A stretch of 64,000 nucleotides of DNA. It comes from SIAF01 sp046152955. GTDB lineage: Bacteria; Planctomycetota; Planctomycetia; Planctomycetales; Planctomycetaceae. This document shows, in pieces, positions 42,918 through 51,853 of the stretch (its first letter is position 1; the number at the start of each line of letters is the position of its first letter). The translations under genes were made by a program, and so were the position numbers. The notes under the pieces were generated by a model, which was given only the letters and a program-made list of their open reading frames with translations, was not told the origin of the DNA and ran no database searches. The DNA lies in contig JBJXGA010000066.1 in the NCBI GenBank assembly GCA_046152955.1, forward strand, positions 1 through 64,000. The letters are read 5' to 3'.

Positions 42918-45900
42918 CTACTTTGAGATTTTCCACACGCGGAGGGTGCGATCGTCGCCACCGGTGGCGAGGCGCTGGCCGTCGGGGGAGAAGCGAACGC
43001 TCCAGCCGCCGCGGTGGAGCCGTTGCCTGGCCTTGCCGGTCGGCACGTCATACAGCGTTACCGAGTGATCGCCGCGACCCACCGCCAGGGTCTTGCCGTC
43101 GGGAGAGAAAGCCGCTTCGTAGACTACGGCGCCGGCGCCGGGAATCGTCTGTTCCGCCCGACCGGTGGCAGTGTCCCACAAGATCACCTCGCCATCGAAC
43201 GCGCCACTGGCCGCCACAGTGGCGTCGCCAGAGATCGCCACGGCGGTCACACCGAACTGGTGACCGGACAGCGTCTGCGCGACACCCCCGGTTTCAAAAT
43301 CCCACAGCTTGGCGGTTTTGTCGGTCGATCCACTGATGACTGTCGATTTGCCACGGACCGTTGTCGAGGCCGCGGCCCAGACGGCGCTCCCATGCCCGAC
43401 GAAATACCCCTCCAGTCGCCCCTGAGGGAGATTCCACACCCGCAGGCGACTGTCATTGCTGGAGGCAATCACTGTCCGCTCATCGCCAAGCACTCCCAGG
43501 GAATACACCCCCTGGTCGTCTGTCAGAGTCTTTTGCAATTCGCCCGAAGCGGCGTCCCAGACTCGAATCGTGTTGTCAAAACCGCTGGTGAGGAGTTGCT
43601 TGCCGTCGCGCGTGAACGAGACCGATCGGACCAGGCCGGTATGCCCGCGCAGGGTCAGCGTCAGATCGCCGGTCGTCGCATTCCAGACTTTAGCCAGCAT
43701 GTCTTCACTCGTCGTGGCAATCGACTTGCCATCGGGGGAGAAGACGGTCGCCCAGACCACACCCTGGTGAGCGGGAATCGTCCACACCGGGGCGGCCGCG
43801 TCAAGGGGCGCCCGGTGGTCCTGAGAGTCGTGCGAAGAGTGTTCCGGCCCTGGGGCGGCCTGTCGGGCGGTTGCCAATTCACGCACGCGCTGGAGCGTCG
43901 CTGTCGAGGGGGCCGGTTCCTTCAACAGTTCTTCCAGAAGCGACTCCAGGTCGGTTGGGCTGGCATCCGGCGCATCCAAAGGACGCACTGATTGCAGAAT
44001 TCCGGCGCGATCGATCAGCGCCACACGGGGCAACGGCGAGCCTCCGAACTGTTCGATGAGAGTCGACGCGGGTTTGAGGAGTCCGATGCGGTAGTTGATA
44101 CCTCGCGCCTTCGCCATCTCCGCCACAGCCTGTCGCTGCTGATCGAGGGGCACGTCAGGCGCAATCGACAGGTCTTCGGCAGCAGCGTCCCAAACCCAGC
44201 CGGCGGCACGTGCCAGCGAGGCGATCACCAATCCCTGTTCCCCAAAGCGCTGCTGCCAGGCGTTGGCTTCCTCGGGCAGCGTCGGCGGAGATTCGAGCGG
44301 CTCCGCGGGCAGGAGCAACAAGACCACCTTGCCCAACGTTTCGGCCGCTTCCATCGGCGGGCCGTTGACCCAGGCATCGGCCTGCAGCAGGAGCGCGGGA
44401 TAACCCACGGGCGACGGCTTCGTCATCGGTCCCCCACCAGGGCGGCTGGCCTGAGCATTGGCCAGCGCGTTACTGGCGGCGTTGCGAGTGTTCGGGTTGC
44501 CGGCGGCCGCCAGTTTGCGCAACAGCGCCAGACTGGCCGGATCATTGGCCCATTGGCGATTGAGGATGACCATCTGGCCAAATTGATAGTCGTCCGCGAC
44601 GAGCCGTTTCTCCAGCGCGGCCAGCCCTTTGCGCGTTCCCATCTGGATCAAACCTTCGGCGGCGGGCAGGCAGCTCTGCTGATTTTCCAGGTATTTCTCC
44701 AGGATCGGGATTGCCTTCTCATAGCGCGACCGTCCCAGCGCGACCAGCAGGGGATTGGCCTCATAGGTCCGATTCGCCGCTTCCATTTGCTTCAATTCCG
44801 CGATGGCGTCGTCGAGGGCGGAGGGGGCCTTGAGGAGCAACAGAGCTTCAAAGATCGCCATTCGCAAGTCAGAGGGGAAATTCTGCTGCGGCAATGCAAG
44901 CATCTCTTTGAGCGGCGCAATCGCCTTTTTGTCTCCCAGTTTTCCCAGCGCGCGGGGGAGCTCCACCATGCCGTAGTTTCGATTTCCAAATTGGAGTGCC
45001 TGGAGCAGCGGTTCCACCGCCCGCGTGTCGCCGATTTCACCCAGCGTCCGCCCCGCCAGTCCCACCTGGTAGTTGTCATTCACCTTCAGCCGCGTGATCA
45101 ACAGCGGAACCGCCGAGCGATCTTTGGCCTTTCCCAGCTCCTGATAGTCAGAATCCTGCAGAAAGCCGCCGTCGAGTTTCGCCAGGGCGGCGGCGACCGG
45201 CGTCAGTTCGCCCAGGGTTTTGAGAGCGTCAATGGCAATCGTCTTGAGCTGTTGATCTCCCGTCGTCTGAAGCTGCTGGAGTTTGGGGATGGCAGCTTTG
45301 GCCTGCAGGGTGCCAGCGCTCGCGGCGGCGGCGTACTTGACCCCCAGAGAGGAATCGTCGAGCAATTTGACCAATTCGCGGCGAATGGTGTCATTGGGAA
45401 AAGCACTGGCTGACTGCGCGGCGGTCGTCCGGACCGATTCGTTGGCATCTTGCATCCCCTGCACCAGAGCGCGGGTGTCGATCGAGTCGTCCTGGCGCAT
45501 TTGCGCGGGGGCGTTGGGCCCGCCCAGCGCCGTCAGTGCTGCCGAGCGCACGCCGACTTCCGCGTCGGCCGCAGATTTGGTGAGCGCTTCGACGACCCCG
45601 CTCTCAGCCAAGTGTTGCAACAGGGCGCGGGCGGCAGCGGCGCGGATGTCGGCGGTCTCGGCCCCCAGATGCTTGATGAGCGCGGCGCCGCTGTCGGGGC
45701 GCCGACCCAACACCGTCATGACAGCCGCCGATTCAGAGTCATGTTGCGGCCATTGGCCATACCCAAAAAACCCCTGGAATCCCCACCCCTGATTGGCGCT
45801 CATGGTTCCCTCTGTGGAGACGACAGGCGTGTTCCCCTGATTGAAAAGCTGGTACGTTTGCTGTTGCAACTGCTGCGTCGCCAGGCCATCCACCAGGCAC

Positions 45901-46793
45901 TGCCCCTCTTTCATGACCAGCACGCCCCCCCGATCGCCAGGAGGAATCGTCTGCAGCGATTCCAGCAATTTGGTGACATTCAGGGCGTTTAATCGCGAGC
46001 CGAGTTCAACCACCTGGACCGAAGGATCAATCTTGGAGGGGCGGACTTTGGCTCCCAGGGCGGCAATCTCGGCTTCCTTCAGATCCAGACGAATGGGATG
46101 GCGGCCCACTTTGCCGGAGAGCACCCAGGTTTTGCCTGCCATCGCTCCCGGTTGGTAAAACTCCTGCATGAAGGACGAGATATTGAAGGCGATCCAGCCC
46201 GCCGCCGTTTCCCCTGGAGGAAGCGTTCCATCTTTGAGGTAGCTCAGTTGGCCCGGTTGCAATTGCATGCGCATCGACGGGTCGCCATAGACGGGCTGGT
46301 AATAGGGATTGGCGGCGTTGTGGGGAACCTGCGGCAGTGCGGCATCATTGGCGAGTAACTCGATTTCAGCCACTTTGAAATCGAGCGGTTCACTGGTCTC
46401 GTTGCTCAGCGCCAACTTCATGAACATCGAACTTTGCGGACCCCCATAACCCATGGGGAATTGCGTCAGGTCCACCGTCAATCGGACGGGAATCAGCTCG
46501 TCGGGTGCGATCGCATCGTCAGTGAGTTCCCCCTCCACCAGAATCTTGACCGCATTGGCCAAAACCCATCCGGTGCGCTGCTTATCCCCTTTGCCGATGC
46601 GAATGGCAATCCAGGAGCCGTCGATCTTCATGACGCGAAATTTCTGGCCTTTTTTGACTGTGCCGACGACCTCTTTTCCGACTTTGACTTTGGCCGATTT
46701 GGCAGTGACCTCGACCTGCGTTTCGGCAGCCCGAGCGGAGACTGTCCAGAAGAGCGAGAAACAGCAGGTGTAAACCAAGCGACGGGCGCGCAT
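42918..46793 (-). CDS. Exported SH3 / HEAT-repeat / thioredoxin-like / WD40 protein
   Basis: 1291 aa from ATG 46793, followed by a signal peptide (RLVYTCCFSLFWTVSARA). Residues about 24-90: bacterial SH3-type domain (VKVGKEVVGTVKKGQKFRV). Residues about 358-781: HEAT repeats (DIRAAAARALLQHLAESGVV, LPRALGKLGDKKAIAPLKEM). Residues about 798-954: thioredoxin-like fold (GKVVLLLLPAEPLESPP, PRVALIDRAGIL) without the CxxC pair, so not a disulfide oxidoreductase. Residues about 1003-1291: WD40 repeats, seven by eye (HQGVVWATVFSPDGKSIATT, VVYEAAFSPDGKTLAVG). A large scaffold-type extracytoplasmic protein; partners unknown. A longer frame to 46955 lacks a signal sequence at its start. Confidence 0.82.
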   Translation of the reverse strand: MRARRLVYTCCFSLFWTVSARAAETQVEVTAKSAKVKVGKEVVGTVKKGQKFRVMKIDGSWIAIRIGKGDKQRTGWVLANAVKILVEGELTDDAIAPDELIPVRLTVDLTQFPMGYGGPQSSMFMKLALSNETSEPLDFKVAEIELLANDAALPQVPHNAANPYYQPVYGDPSMRMQLQPGQLSYLKDGTLPPGETAAGWIAFNISSFMQEFYQPGAMAGKTWVLSGKVGRHPIRLDLKEAEIAALGAKVRPSKIDPSVQVVELGSRLNALNVTKLLESLQTIPPGDRGGVLVMKEGQCLVDGLATQQLQQQTYQLFNQGNTPVVSTEGTMSANQGWGFQGFFGYGQWPQHDSESAAVMTVLGRRPDSGAALIKHLGAETADIRAAAARALLQHLAESGVVEALTKSAADAEVGVRSAALTALGGPNAPAQMRQDDSIDTRALVQGMQDANESVRTTAAQSASAFPNDTIRRELVKLLDDSSLGVKYAAAASAGTLQAKAAIPKLQQLQTTGDQQLKTIAIDALKTLGELTPVAAALAKLDGGFLQDSDYQELGKAKDRSAVPLLITRLKVNDNYQVGLAGRTLGEIGDTRAVEPLLQALQFGNRNYGMVELPRALGKLGDKKAIAPLKEMLALPQQNFPSDLRMAIFEALLLLKAPSALDDAIAELKQMEAANRTYEANPLLVALGRSRYEKAIPILEKYLENQQSCLPAAEGLIQMGTRKGLAALEKRLVADDYQFGQMVILNRQWANDPASLALLRKLAAAGNPNTRNAASNALANAQASRPGGGPMTKPSPVGYPALLLQADAWVNGPPMEAAETLGKVVLLLLPAEPLESPPTLPEEANAWQQRFGEQGLVIASLARAAGWVWDAAAEDLSIAPDVPLDQQRQAVAEMAKARGINYRIGLLKPASTLIEQFGGSPLPRVALIDRAGILQSVRPLDAPDASPTDLESLLEELLKEPAPSTATLQRVRELATARQAAPGPEHSSHDSQDHRAPLDAAAPVWTIPAHQGVVWATVFSPDGKSIATTSEDMLAKVWNATTGDLTLTLRGHTGLVRSVSFTRDGKQLLTSGFDNTIRVWDAASGELQKTLTDDQGVYSLGVLGDERTVIASSNDSRLRVWNLPQGRLEGYFVGHGSAVWAAASTTVRGKSTVISGSTDKTAKLWDFETGGVAQTLSGHQFGVTAVAISGDATVAASGAFDGEVILWDTATGRAEQTIPGAGAVVYEAAFSPDGKTLAVGRGDHSVTLYDVPTGKARQRLHRGGWSVRFSPDGQRLATGGDDRTLRVWKISK

Positions 46794-47323
46794 GGAGCGT
46801 TCCTGAAATGGGGGAAATAGGCATCGAGATTCGTCTCGCCGGGCCAGCGCGATTGCACCGGGGGGCGGCGAGCGGGATTCAACATCCCCTGTCAGTCTAT
46901 CGACCCGGCAAAGGGGGGCAAGGATCGTGCTGCAAAAAATCCGAGACCGGCGCATGGCTCAGCGTGGCCGCTGGCTGCCACCAAAGGAGAATTGAACAGA
47001 AGCACACAGCGCGACCTGAAGCCGTAACCAAACGGAAAAACTGAACAGGAGGATCCAGCGCGGCCTGGGGCCGCGACCAAAAACGGAAGAATTGGACAGA
47101 ATGGTGCAGAGGACACAGAGAAACTTCGACAGTGGTTGGCCAAACGATTCCGACTCGATCGCTGGCGGGCGGCATCATTTGGGATCCATGCGGCCCCAAG
47201 CCGTGTGCTCTCTGCGATCGCTGCGTGCTCCTGTTCCTTCTTCTTTCGCCATGAAAAGAATTCTCATGTCACGAAAACCTTCGCACCGCAATAAGATGTT
47301 GCTGGATTGCGGCACAGAGACGG
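46794..47323. other. 530-bp gap with tandem repeat and short dispersed words
   Basis: Lies between the starts/ends of two minus-strand genes. It holds the three-copy repeat at 46960-47104, then GCAGAGGACACAGAG at 47105-47119, a word pattern common between planctomycete genes, and a reversed counterpart near 47209-47235 (GTGCTCTCTGCGATCGCTGC). No gene seen. Confidence 0.5.
46960..47104. repeat. Three-copy degenerate tandem repeat, 47-49 bp units
   Basis: Units begin with CAGCG at 46960, 47007 and 47056. Each reads CAGCGxGxCC, then a GC-rich part, xACCAAA, a purine run, then AAxTGxACAG. Copies 2 and 3 are the closest pair. It is upstream of the SH3-HEAT-WD40 gene and downstream of nothing on that strand for 300 bp. 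Confidence 0.6.
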
Positions 47324-48253
47324 TCATTTCAGGATGACCGCCTCGAACTCTGACGAGACGGACCCCGCGGCTATCTGCGCCTTGCGCGCCGCGAGTTGTC
47401 CCGTATCGCGGGCGATCGTCAAGGTGTAATTGTCCATGTCCAGGCAATTGTCGTCGGTGCCAAACGGGTCTTCGATTTCAACGCTCGCCTCCTCCATGCC
47501 GAACAACCCCAGCGACACGATCCCGACCAGAAACGGCGTCCACCAGCCGATCCGATCGCAGACGGAAATCGGCAGCGTCGCGAGATACACCAGGATCAAC
47601 TGCTTGACCATCACGGCATAAACGAAGGGGAGCGGCGTTTTCAGGATTTTTTCGCAACCTCCCTGGGAATCGACCATCCGCGACAGCTCAACCTCCAGGT
47701 GCCGCACCATTTGCGAACTGAGCTGGCCATTACGGTGATTGCGCCCGATCCAGGCAGAAATGGCGGCGGCGACCCCGGTGGGAGGGTTGCCGAAATGAGA
47801 AACCTCGTGGCACAGGCTCTCCGGGAGAAAAACGTCTGCTTCCTCGGTGTCCGCGTTCCCCTGCAACGATCGGCGCACGCAGATCACGTAGCCGGTTACC
47901 AGGTTGGCTAGTTCCATCCCGGTGTCGGTGTATTCGACGCCTGCTCGGACCAGATTGCGGCTGGAATTGATCAATTGCCCCCAATGCGACCGCCCCTCCC
48001 AGAAACGACTGTTGGAAGCATTCATCCGAAACACGATGAGGAACCCGAGCAACGAGCCCAGCACGGCGTGCCCCGTGGGATCCAGTCCGACAAATTGTTG
48101 GATCCAACCATAATGTTCCCCCCCCTGATATGCCGCCTGCACGAGGCAGGCAAATAGCGTCAGCATCAAGATTCTTGCCGACGCCCGTTTGAGGGCCGTC
48201 CCCCGGAACGAGAAGACTGTGCTGCGCCAATTGAAACGATCGTATTGGATCAT
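47324..48253 (-). CDS. Bestrophin-family (UPF0187) membrane channel
   Basis: 309 aa from ATG 48253, which matches the family's length and start (MIQYDRFNWRSTVFSFRGTA); the frame continues open upstream without support. Features: helix ARILMLTLFACLVQAAY, the bestrophin core GSLLGFLIVFRMNASNSRFW and EGRSHWGQLINSSRNLVR, later helices LPFVYAVMVKQLILVYLATL and WWTPFLVGIVSLGLFGMEEA, then the acidic IEDPFGTDDNCLDMD near the C terminus. Bacterial bestrophins form pentameric inner-membrane ion channels. The gene is alone on its strand here. Confidence 0.85.
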   Translation of the reverse strand: MIQYDRFNWRSTVFSFRGTALKRASARILMLTLFACLVQAAYQGGEHYGWIQQFVGLDPTGHAVLGSLLGFLIVFRMNASNSRFWEGRSHWGQLINSSRNLVRAGVEYTDTGMELANLVTGYVICVRRSLQGNADTEEADVFLPESLCHEVSHFGNPPTGVAAAISAWIGRNHRNGQLSSQMVRHLEVELSRMVDSQGGCEKILKTPLPFVYAVMVKQLILVYLATLPISVCDRIGWWTPFLVGIVSLGLFGMEEASVEIEDPFGTDDNCLDMDNYTLTIARDTGQLAARKAQIAAGSVSSEFEAVILK

Positions 48254-48689
48254 TGTTGCAACGAATTCGCGGGTGAATCTGATTCCGAACGCGCACTGGC
48301 TCGTTTCGGCCGTGTCCAACCCGCGAGGCAAACGAGCACAGGACGACAACCAGTCGAGGGGCATTCTAGCGGACGACCGGTAAGCATTCGACTGAGATGA
48401 CCGATCGTTTTTCGTTTGCGGCAGGGCGTTCGCCACGTCCGGGAGGCACGACGGGGAGGTTCCCCGTCTTTCGACCGTCGTCGCGATACTGGCTGGCGGG
48501 AGATTGGCCGCGCCACGAATGCGGAATCGATTCCTGCGGTATGACATTCCTCCGCGGCCTGACGGCGACCCCGACGCATGACATGGCAGGCGCGTCTCGG
48601 GGCGGGTACAGTGATAGGTGAGAGGCCGGCCGCCGGGCGCTTGGCCTTTGGTCTGCATCTTCCGCGCTTCAGATTGTTTTGGATTCCGT
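48254..48689. other. 436-bp gap between divergent genes
   Basis: Separates the bestrophin-like gene (minus) and the ASPIC gene (plus). The main structure is a hairpin at 48450-48468, GACGGGGA-GGT-TCCCCGTC, with perfect 8-bp arms and a short TTT after it. No near-consensus promoter was found on either strand and no gene is supported. Confidence 0.45.
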
Positions 48690-51683
48690 ATGGTCTCACT
48701 TCCTGCCGCGGATGCGCCTCAACGAGGCCGGAGGGGAACACTGGTCGTGATCCTCCTGGGCCTGTTGTTTGGTAGTGCGGTGTGGTATGCCAGGCAGCCC
48801 TCGGCGATGGAATTGGGCCGTCGCGCTTCGGAATTGGCAGCACAGTCTCGTACCGCGTTGTCTCGCGGCGACGCCGATCGCGCAGCGGAACTGACTCAAC
48901 AGGCTGTCGCACTGGCCCGCACAGCGGTGGCCCGCGATCCAAAGTGCGCGGCTGCCCTGGTGGTTCTGGGAGATGCGGCGGCGGCACGGCAGGATGCGGC
49001 CGAGGCGTTGCAGCATTTTGACGCGATTCCCCCCAGCGCCCGCCGCGAATGGCTGTATGCCCTGGAGATCACGGGCGACCTCCAGATTTCCCAGGGACGG
49101 CTGGCCGATGCCGCCGTCCGATTCCGGCGGATTCTCGAGGTTGATCCTCGGCAGACGACGGCGCTGCATCGGTTGGCTGCGCTGCTGGCGATGTCCGGGC
49201 AACACCAGGAGGCGGCCGCGCCGTTGCTGCAGTTGGTGCGTCAGGGGGAACACACGCTGGAAGAACTCTCCCTGCTGGGGTGTCTGGGAGAACTGCACGA
49301 CGACGATGATCTGGTGGATCGACTATTGGGCCGGGCGCCCGACGATCCGTGGTTGCTGCTGGGGGTTGCCGGACGGGAGTTGTACAACCACGACCCGGCG
49401 CGGGCTCTCCCGCGGCTCAGGGAAGTCATCGCGCGCGAACCGAACCTGTGGGAGGCACATTTGCAGTGGGGGGAAGCGCTGCTGGAAACCGGACGCCTGT
49501 CCGAATTGCGGGGGTGGCACGCGGCCCTGCCCACCGAAGCGGAGCGAATTGCAGGTTTCTGGCGGCTTCAGGGCAAGTACGCCCAGCAGTCCGGCCAAGC
49601 CGAGGCGGCCATTCGGTGCTTCTGGGAAGCGGCGCGCCGCGATCCCAATGATTGGAGCGCGCATGCGATTCTGGCGCAGTTGCTGGCGGCGTGCGACGAC
49701 CCGCGCGGGGCGCAGTTTCTGGAACGTGCGGAGCGGCTAAGGGAGCTGGTGGATACGCTATTGGAAATCCTCCGCGCCCAGCCGAAAATGGAGCTGGTGC
49801 TCAATGCCGGCCGATTATGCGACGTGTTGGGACGTCGTTGGGAAGCGTGGGCCTGGTATGCGCAGGGGGCCGATCAGCGATCCTCGCAGCCGGTGGCCGT
49901 AGCGGAGCGAGACCGACTCTGGCCGCTTTTGGACGACTCCCTCCCTCAAACGATCCCCGAGGGGCTCCCCGCCGATCAGGTCGATTTCTCGGCGCTCCCC
50001 CTTCCGCGGTGGCCCACCGCGGCCCAAACCGACCAAGGGGCAGCGGCGGCCCCCCGCGTACCGGTCCGGTTTGCCGACGTCGCGGCCTCGCTGGGGTTGC
50101 ACTTTCAATATTTCAACGGGCACGATGCCAGCGAATCTGGAATGGGAATTTGGCAAAGCGTCGGCGGAGGGGTGGCGGCGCTCGACTATGATGGGGATGG
50201 CTGGTGCGATCTTCATTTTTCCCAGGGGGGGGAGTGGCCCCCGCGGACGGGACCGACGGAATTCGTCGATCGCCTGTTTCGCAACGCCGGAGGCATGGCT
50301 TTTCAGGATGTGACTGCTCTGGCAGGGGTCGGAGACCCGGGCTTCAGTCATGGAGCGACGGTCGGCGACTATGACGGCGACGGATTTTCCGATCTGTTCG
50401 TCAGCAATCTGGGAGAAAATCGGCTCTACCGCAATCAGGGGGATGGGACGTTTGTCGACGTCACGGAACCGGCGGGACTGGGGGGCGCCTTGTGGTCGAC
50501 CAGTTGCGTTTTCGTTGATTTGGACGGGGATGGGTTGCCCGAACTCTATGAGACGACCTATCTGGCGGGCCGTCGTCCCTTCACGGAATTGTGCCGCGAC
50601 GAGCAGTTGCAGGCGTTTCGGAGTTGCACTCCCGTTGGGTTTGAAGCGGAACAGGATCGCTTGTTCTGGAACCGGGGCGATGGCCGCTTTGAGGACATTT
50701 CCGCCAGGGCCGGGATACTCGCCGAGGGGGGCAAGGGACTGGGGATCGCCAGTTTCATCCTGGAGGGAGATCGTCTTCCGTCGCTGTACATCGGGAATGA
50801 TACGCGCCCCAATTTTCTATTTGTCAACGTCACCGAACCGGGGGAGTCCCCTCCGCGGTTCGAGGAACGAGGGGTTCTGGCCGGATGCGCCTACGATATC
50901 CATGGCCGGTCCCAGGCCAGCATGGGGATCGCCGTGGATGACGCCGACGGCGACGGGCTGTGCGATCTGGCGGTCACAGGATTTTTTCACGAGTACACCA
51001 TCCTGTATGTGCAGCAGTCGGGAAGGATGTTCGCCGACATGGCGAGCCAGGCCGGTTTGAAGGAACCCAGCGTCGCGATGCTGGGATTTGGAACGCAGTT
51101 TCTCGACGCCGAATTGGATGGCTGGCCTGACCTGGTGGTCGCCAATGGCCACGTAGATGACTACACCGGCAAGGGAATCCCCTTCCGAATGCGGGCGCAA
51201 TACTTTTCCAACCTCGGGGGTGGGAAGTTCTCGGAACGTTCCGCGGAGGAGATGGGAGAATACTTCAAGCACGAACAACTGGGACGGGGATTGGCGCGGC
51301 TGGACTGGAATCGGGATGGCCGCGAGGATTTTGTCGTGTCGCACCTCGATACTCCCGCCGCCCTGGTGACCAACGTCACTGAGCGCACGGGGCATTTTCT
51401 CGCCCTCACATTCCGCGGGGTCGTTTCGGCACGGGACGCGATCGGGGTGCGGGTCCAGGTGACCGCGGGGGGGCGGCAATGGACTAAGCAACTCACCGCG
51501 GGGGACGGGTTTTGCGTCAGCAACCAGCGGCAACTGGTCTTTGGACTGGGTGAGGCCGACGCGGTCGACGAACTCCGGGTACAATGGCCCGCCGGAGGGG
51601 TTCAAACCTGGCAGGGGATCCCTGCCGACCGGGAGTTATTGGTCATTGAAGGCCGTTCCGAACCGGTGCCGCTGGCGCGTTGA
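48690..51683 (+). CDS. TPR / FG-GAP repeat / ASPIC-UnbV membrane-anchored protein
   Basis: 997 aa from ATG 48690. One N-terminal membrane segment (TLVVILLGLLFGSAVWY) anchors it. Residues about 50-395: TPR-like helices (AAALVVLGDAAAARQDAAEA, ARALPRLREVIAREPNLWEA). Residues about 459-900: FG-GAP/VCBS repeats with calcium-loop-like DxDxDGxxD motifs (ALDYDGDGWCDLHF, VGDYDGDGFSDLFV, VDLDGDGLPELYE). Residues about 904-987: ASPIC/UnbV domain (DAIGVRVQVTAGGRQWTKQL, VDELRVQWPAGG). The periplasmic beta-propeller probably binds protein or polysaccharide; the N-terminal TPR part suggests protein scaffolding. Common in planctomycetes and acidobacteria; exact role unknown. Confidence 0.87.
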   Translation: MVSLPAADAPQRGRRGTLVVILLGLLFGSAVWYARQPSAMELGRRASELAAQSRTALSRGDADRAAELTQQAVALARTAVARDPKCAAALVVLGDAAAARQDAAEALQHFDAIPPSARREWLYALEITGDLQISQGRLADAAVRFRRILEVDPRQTTALHRLAALLAMSGQHQEAAAPLLQLVRQGEHTLEELSLLGCLGELHDDDDLVDRLLGRAPDDPWLLLGVAGRELYNHDPARALPRLREVIAREPNLWEAHLQWGEALLETGRLSELRGWHAALPTEAERIAGFWRLQGKYAQQSGQAEAAIRCFWEAARRDPNDWSAHAILAQLLAACDDPRGAQFLERAERLRELVDTLLEILRAQPKMELVLNAGRLCDVLGRRWEAWAWYAQGADQRSSQPVAVAERDRLWPLLDDSLPQTIPEGLPADQVDFSALPLPRWPTAAQTDQGAAAAPRVPVRFADVAASLGLHFQYFNGHDASESGMGIWQSVGGGVAALDYDGDGWCDLHFSQGGEWPPRTGPTEFVDRLFRNAGGMAFQDVTALAGVGDPGFSHGATVGDYDGDGFSDLFVSNLGENRLYRNQGDGTFVDVTEPAGLGGALWSTSCVFVDLDGDGLPELYETTYLAGRRPFTELCRDEQLQAFRSCTPVGFEAEQDRLFWNRGDGRFEDISARAGILAEGGKGLGIASFILEGDRLPSLYIGNDTRPNFLFVNVTEPGESPPRFEERGVLAGCAYDIHGRSQASMGIAVDDADGDGLCDLAVTGFFHEYTILYVQQSGRMFADMASQAGLKEPSVAMLGFGTQFLDAELDGWPDLVVANGHVDDYTGKGIPFRMRAQYFSNLGGGKFSERSAEEMGEYFKHEQLGRGLARLDWNRDGREDFVVSHLDTPAALVTNVTERTGHFLALTFRGVVSARDAIGVRVQVTAGGRQWTKQLTAGDGFCVSNQRQLVFGLGEADAVDELRVQWPAGGVQTWQGIPADRELLVIEGRSEPVPLAR

Positions 51684-51853
51684 CCATTCGCTTTGGGAGG
51701 CCCTCCCATACGATGGATGTTGAGCGTTCTGATGGTCCTGAATCCTGCGACGCCATCCGCCGACAATTCTCCCGCGATTCGTCCCACTCTGAAGTCCACG
51801 ATCGATCGCGGTTTGCTTATTCTCACGACGCTCGTCCTTGGGGCATGGGGGCT

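Noticed and set aside
46960..47104. CRISPR array
   Set aside because: Only three units that are degenerate throughout, with no constant repeat and variable spacer pattern, and no cas genes nearby.
48450..48468. GACGGGGA hairpin as a rho-independent terminator
   Set aside because: It lies between two divergent genes, where no transcript ends, and the T-run is only three bases.
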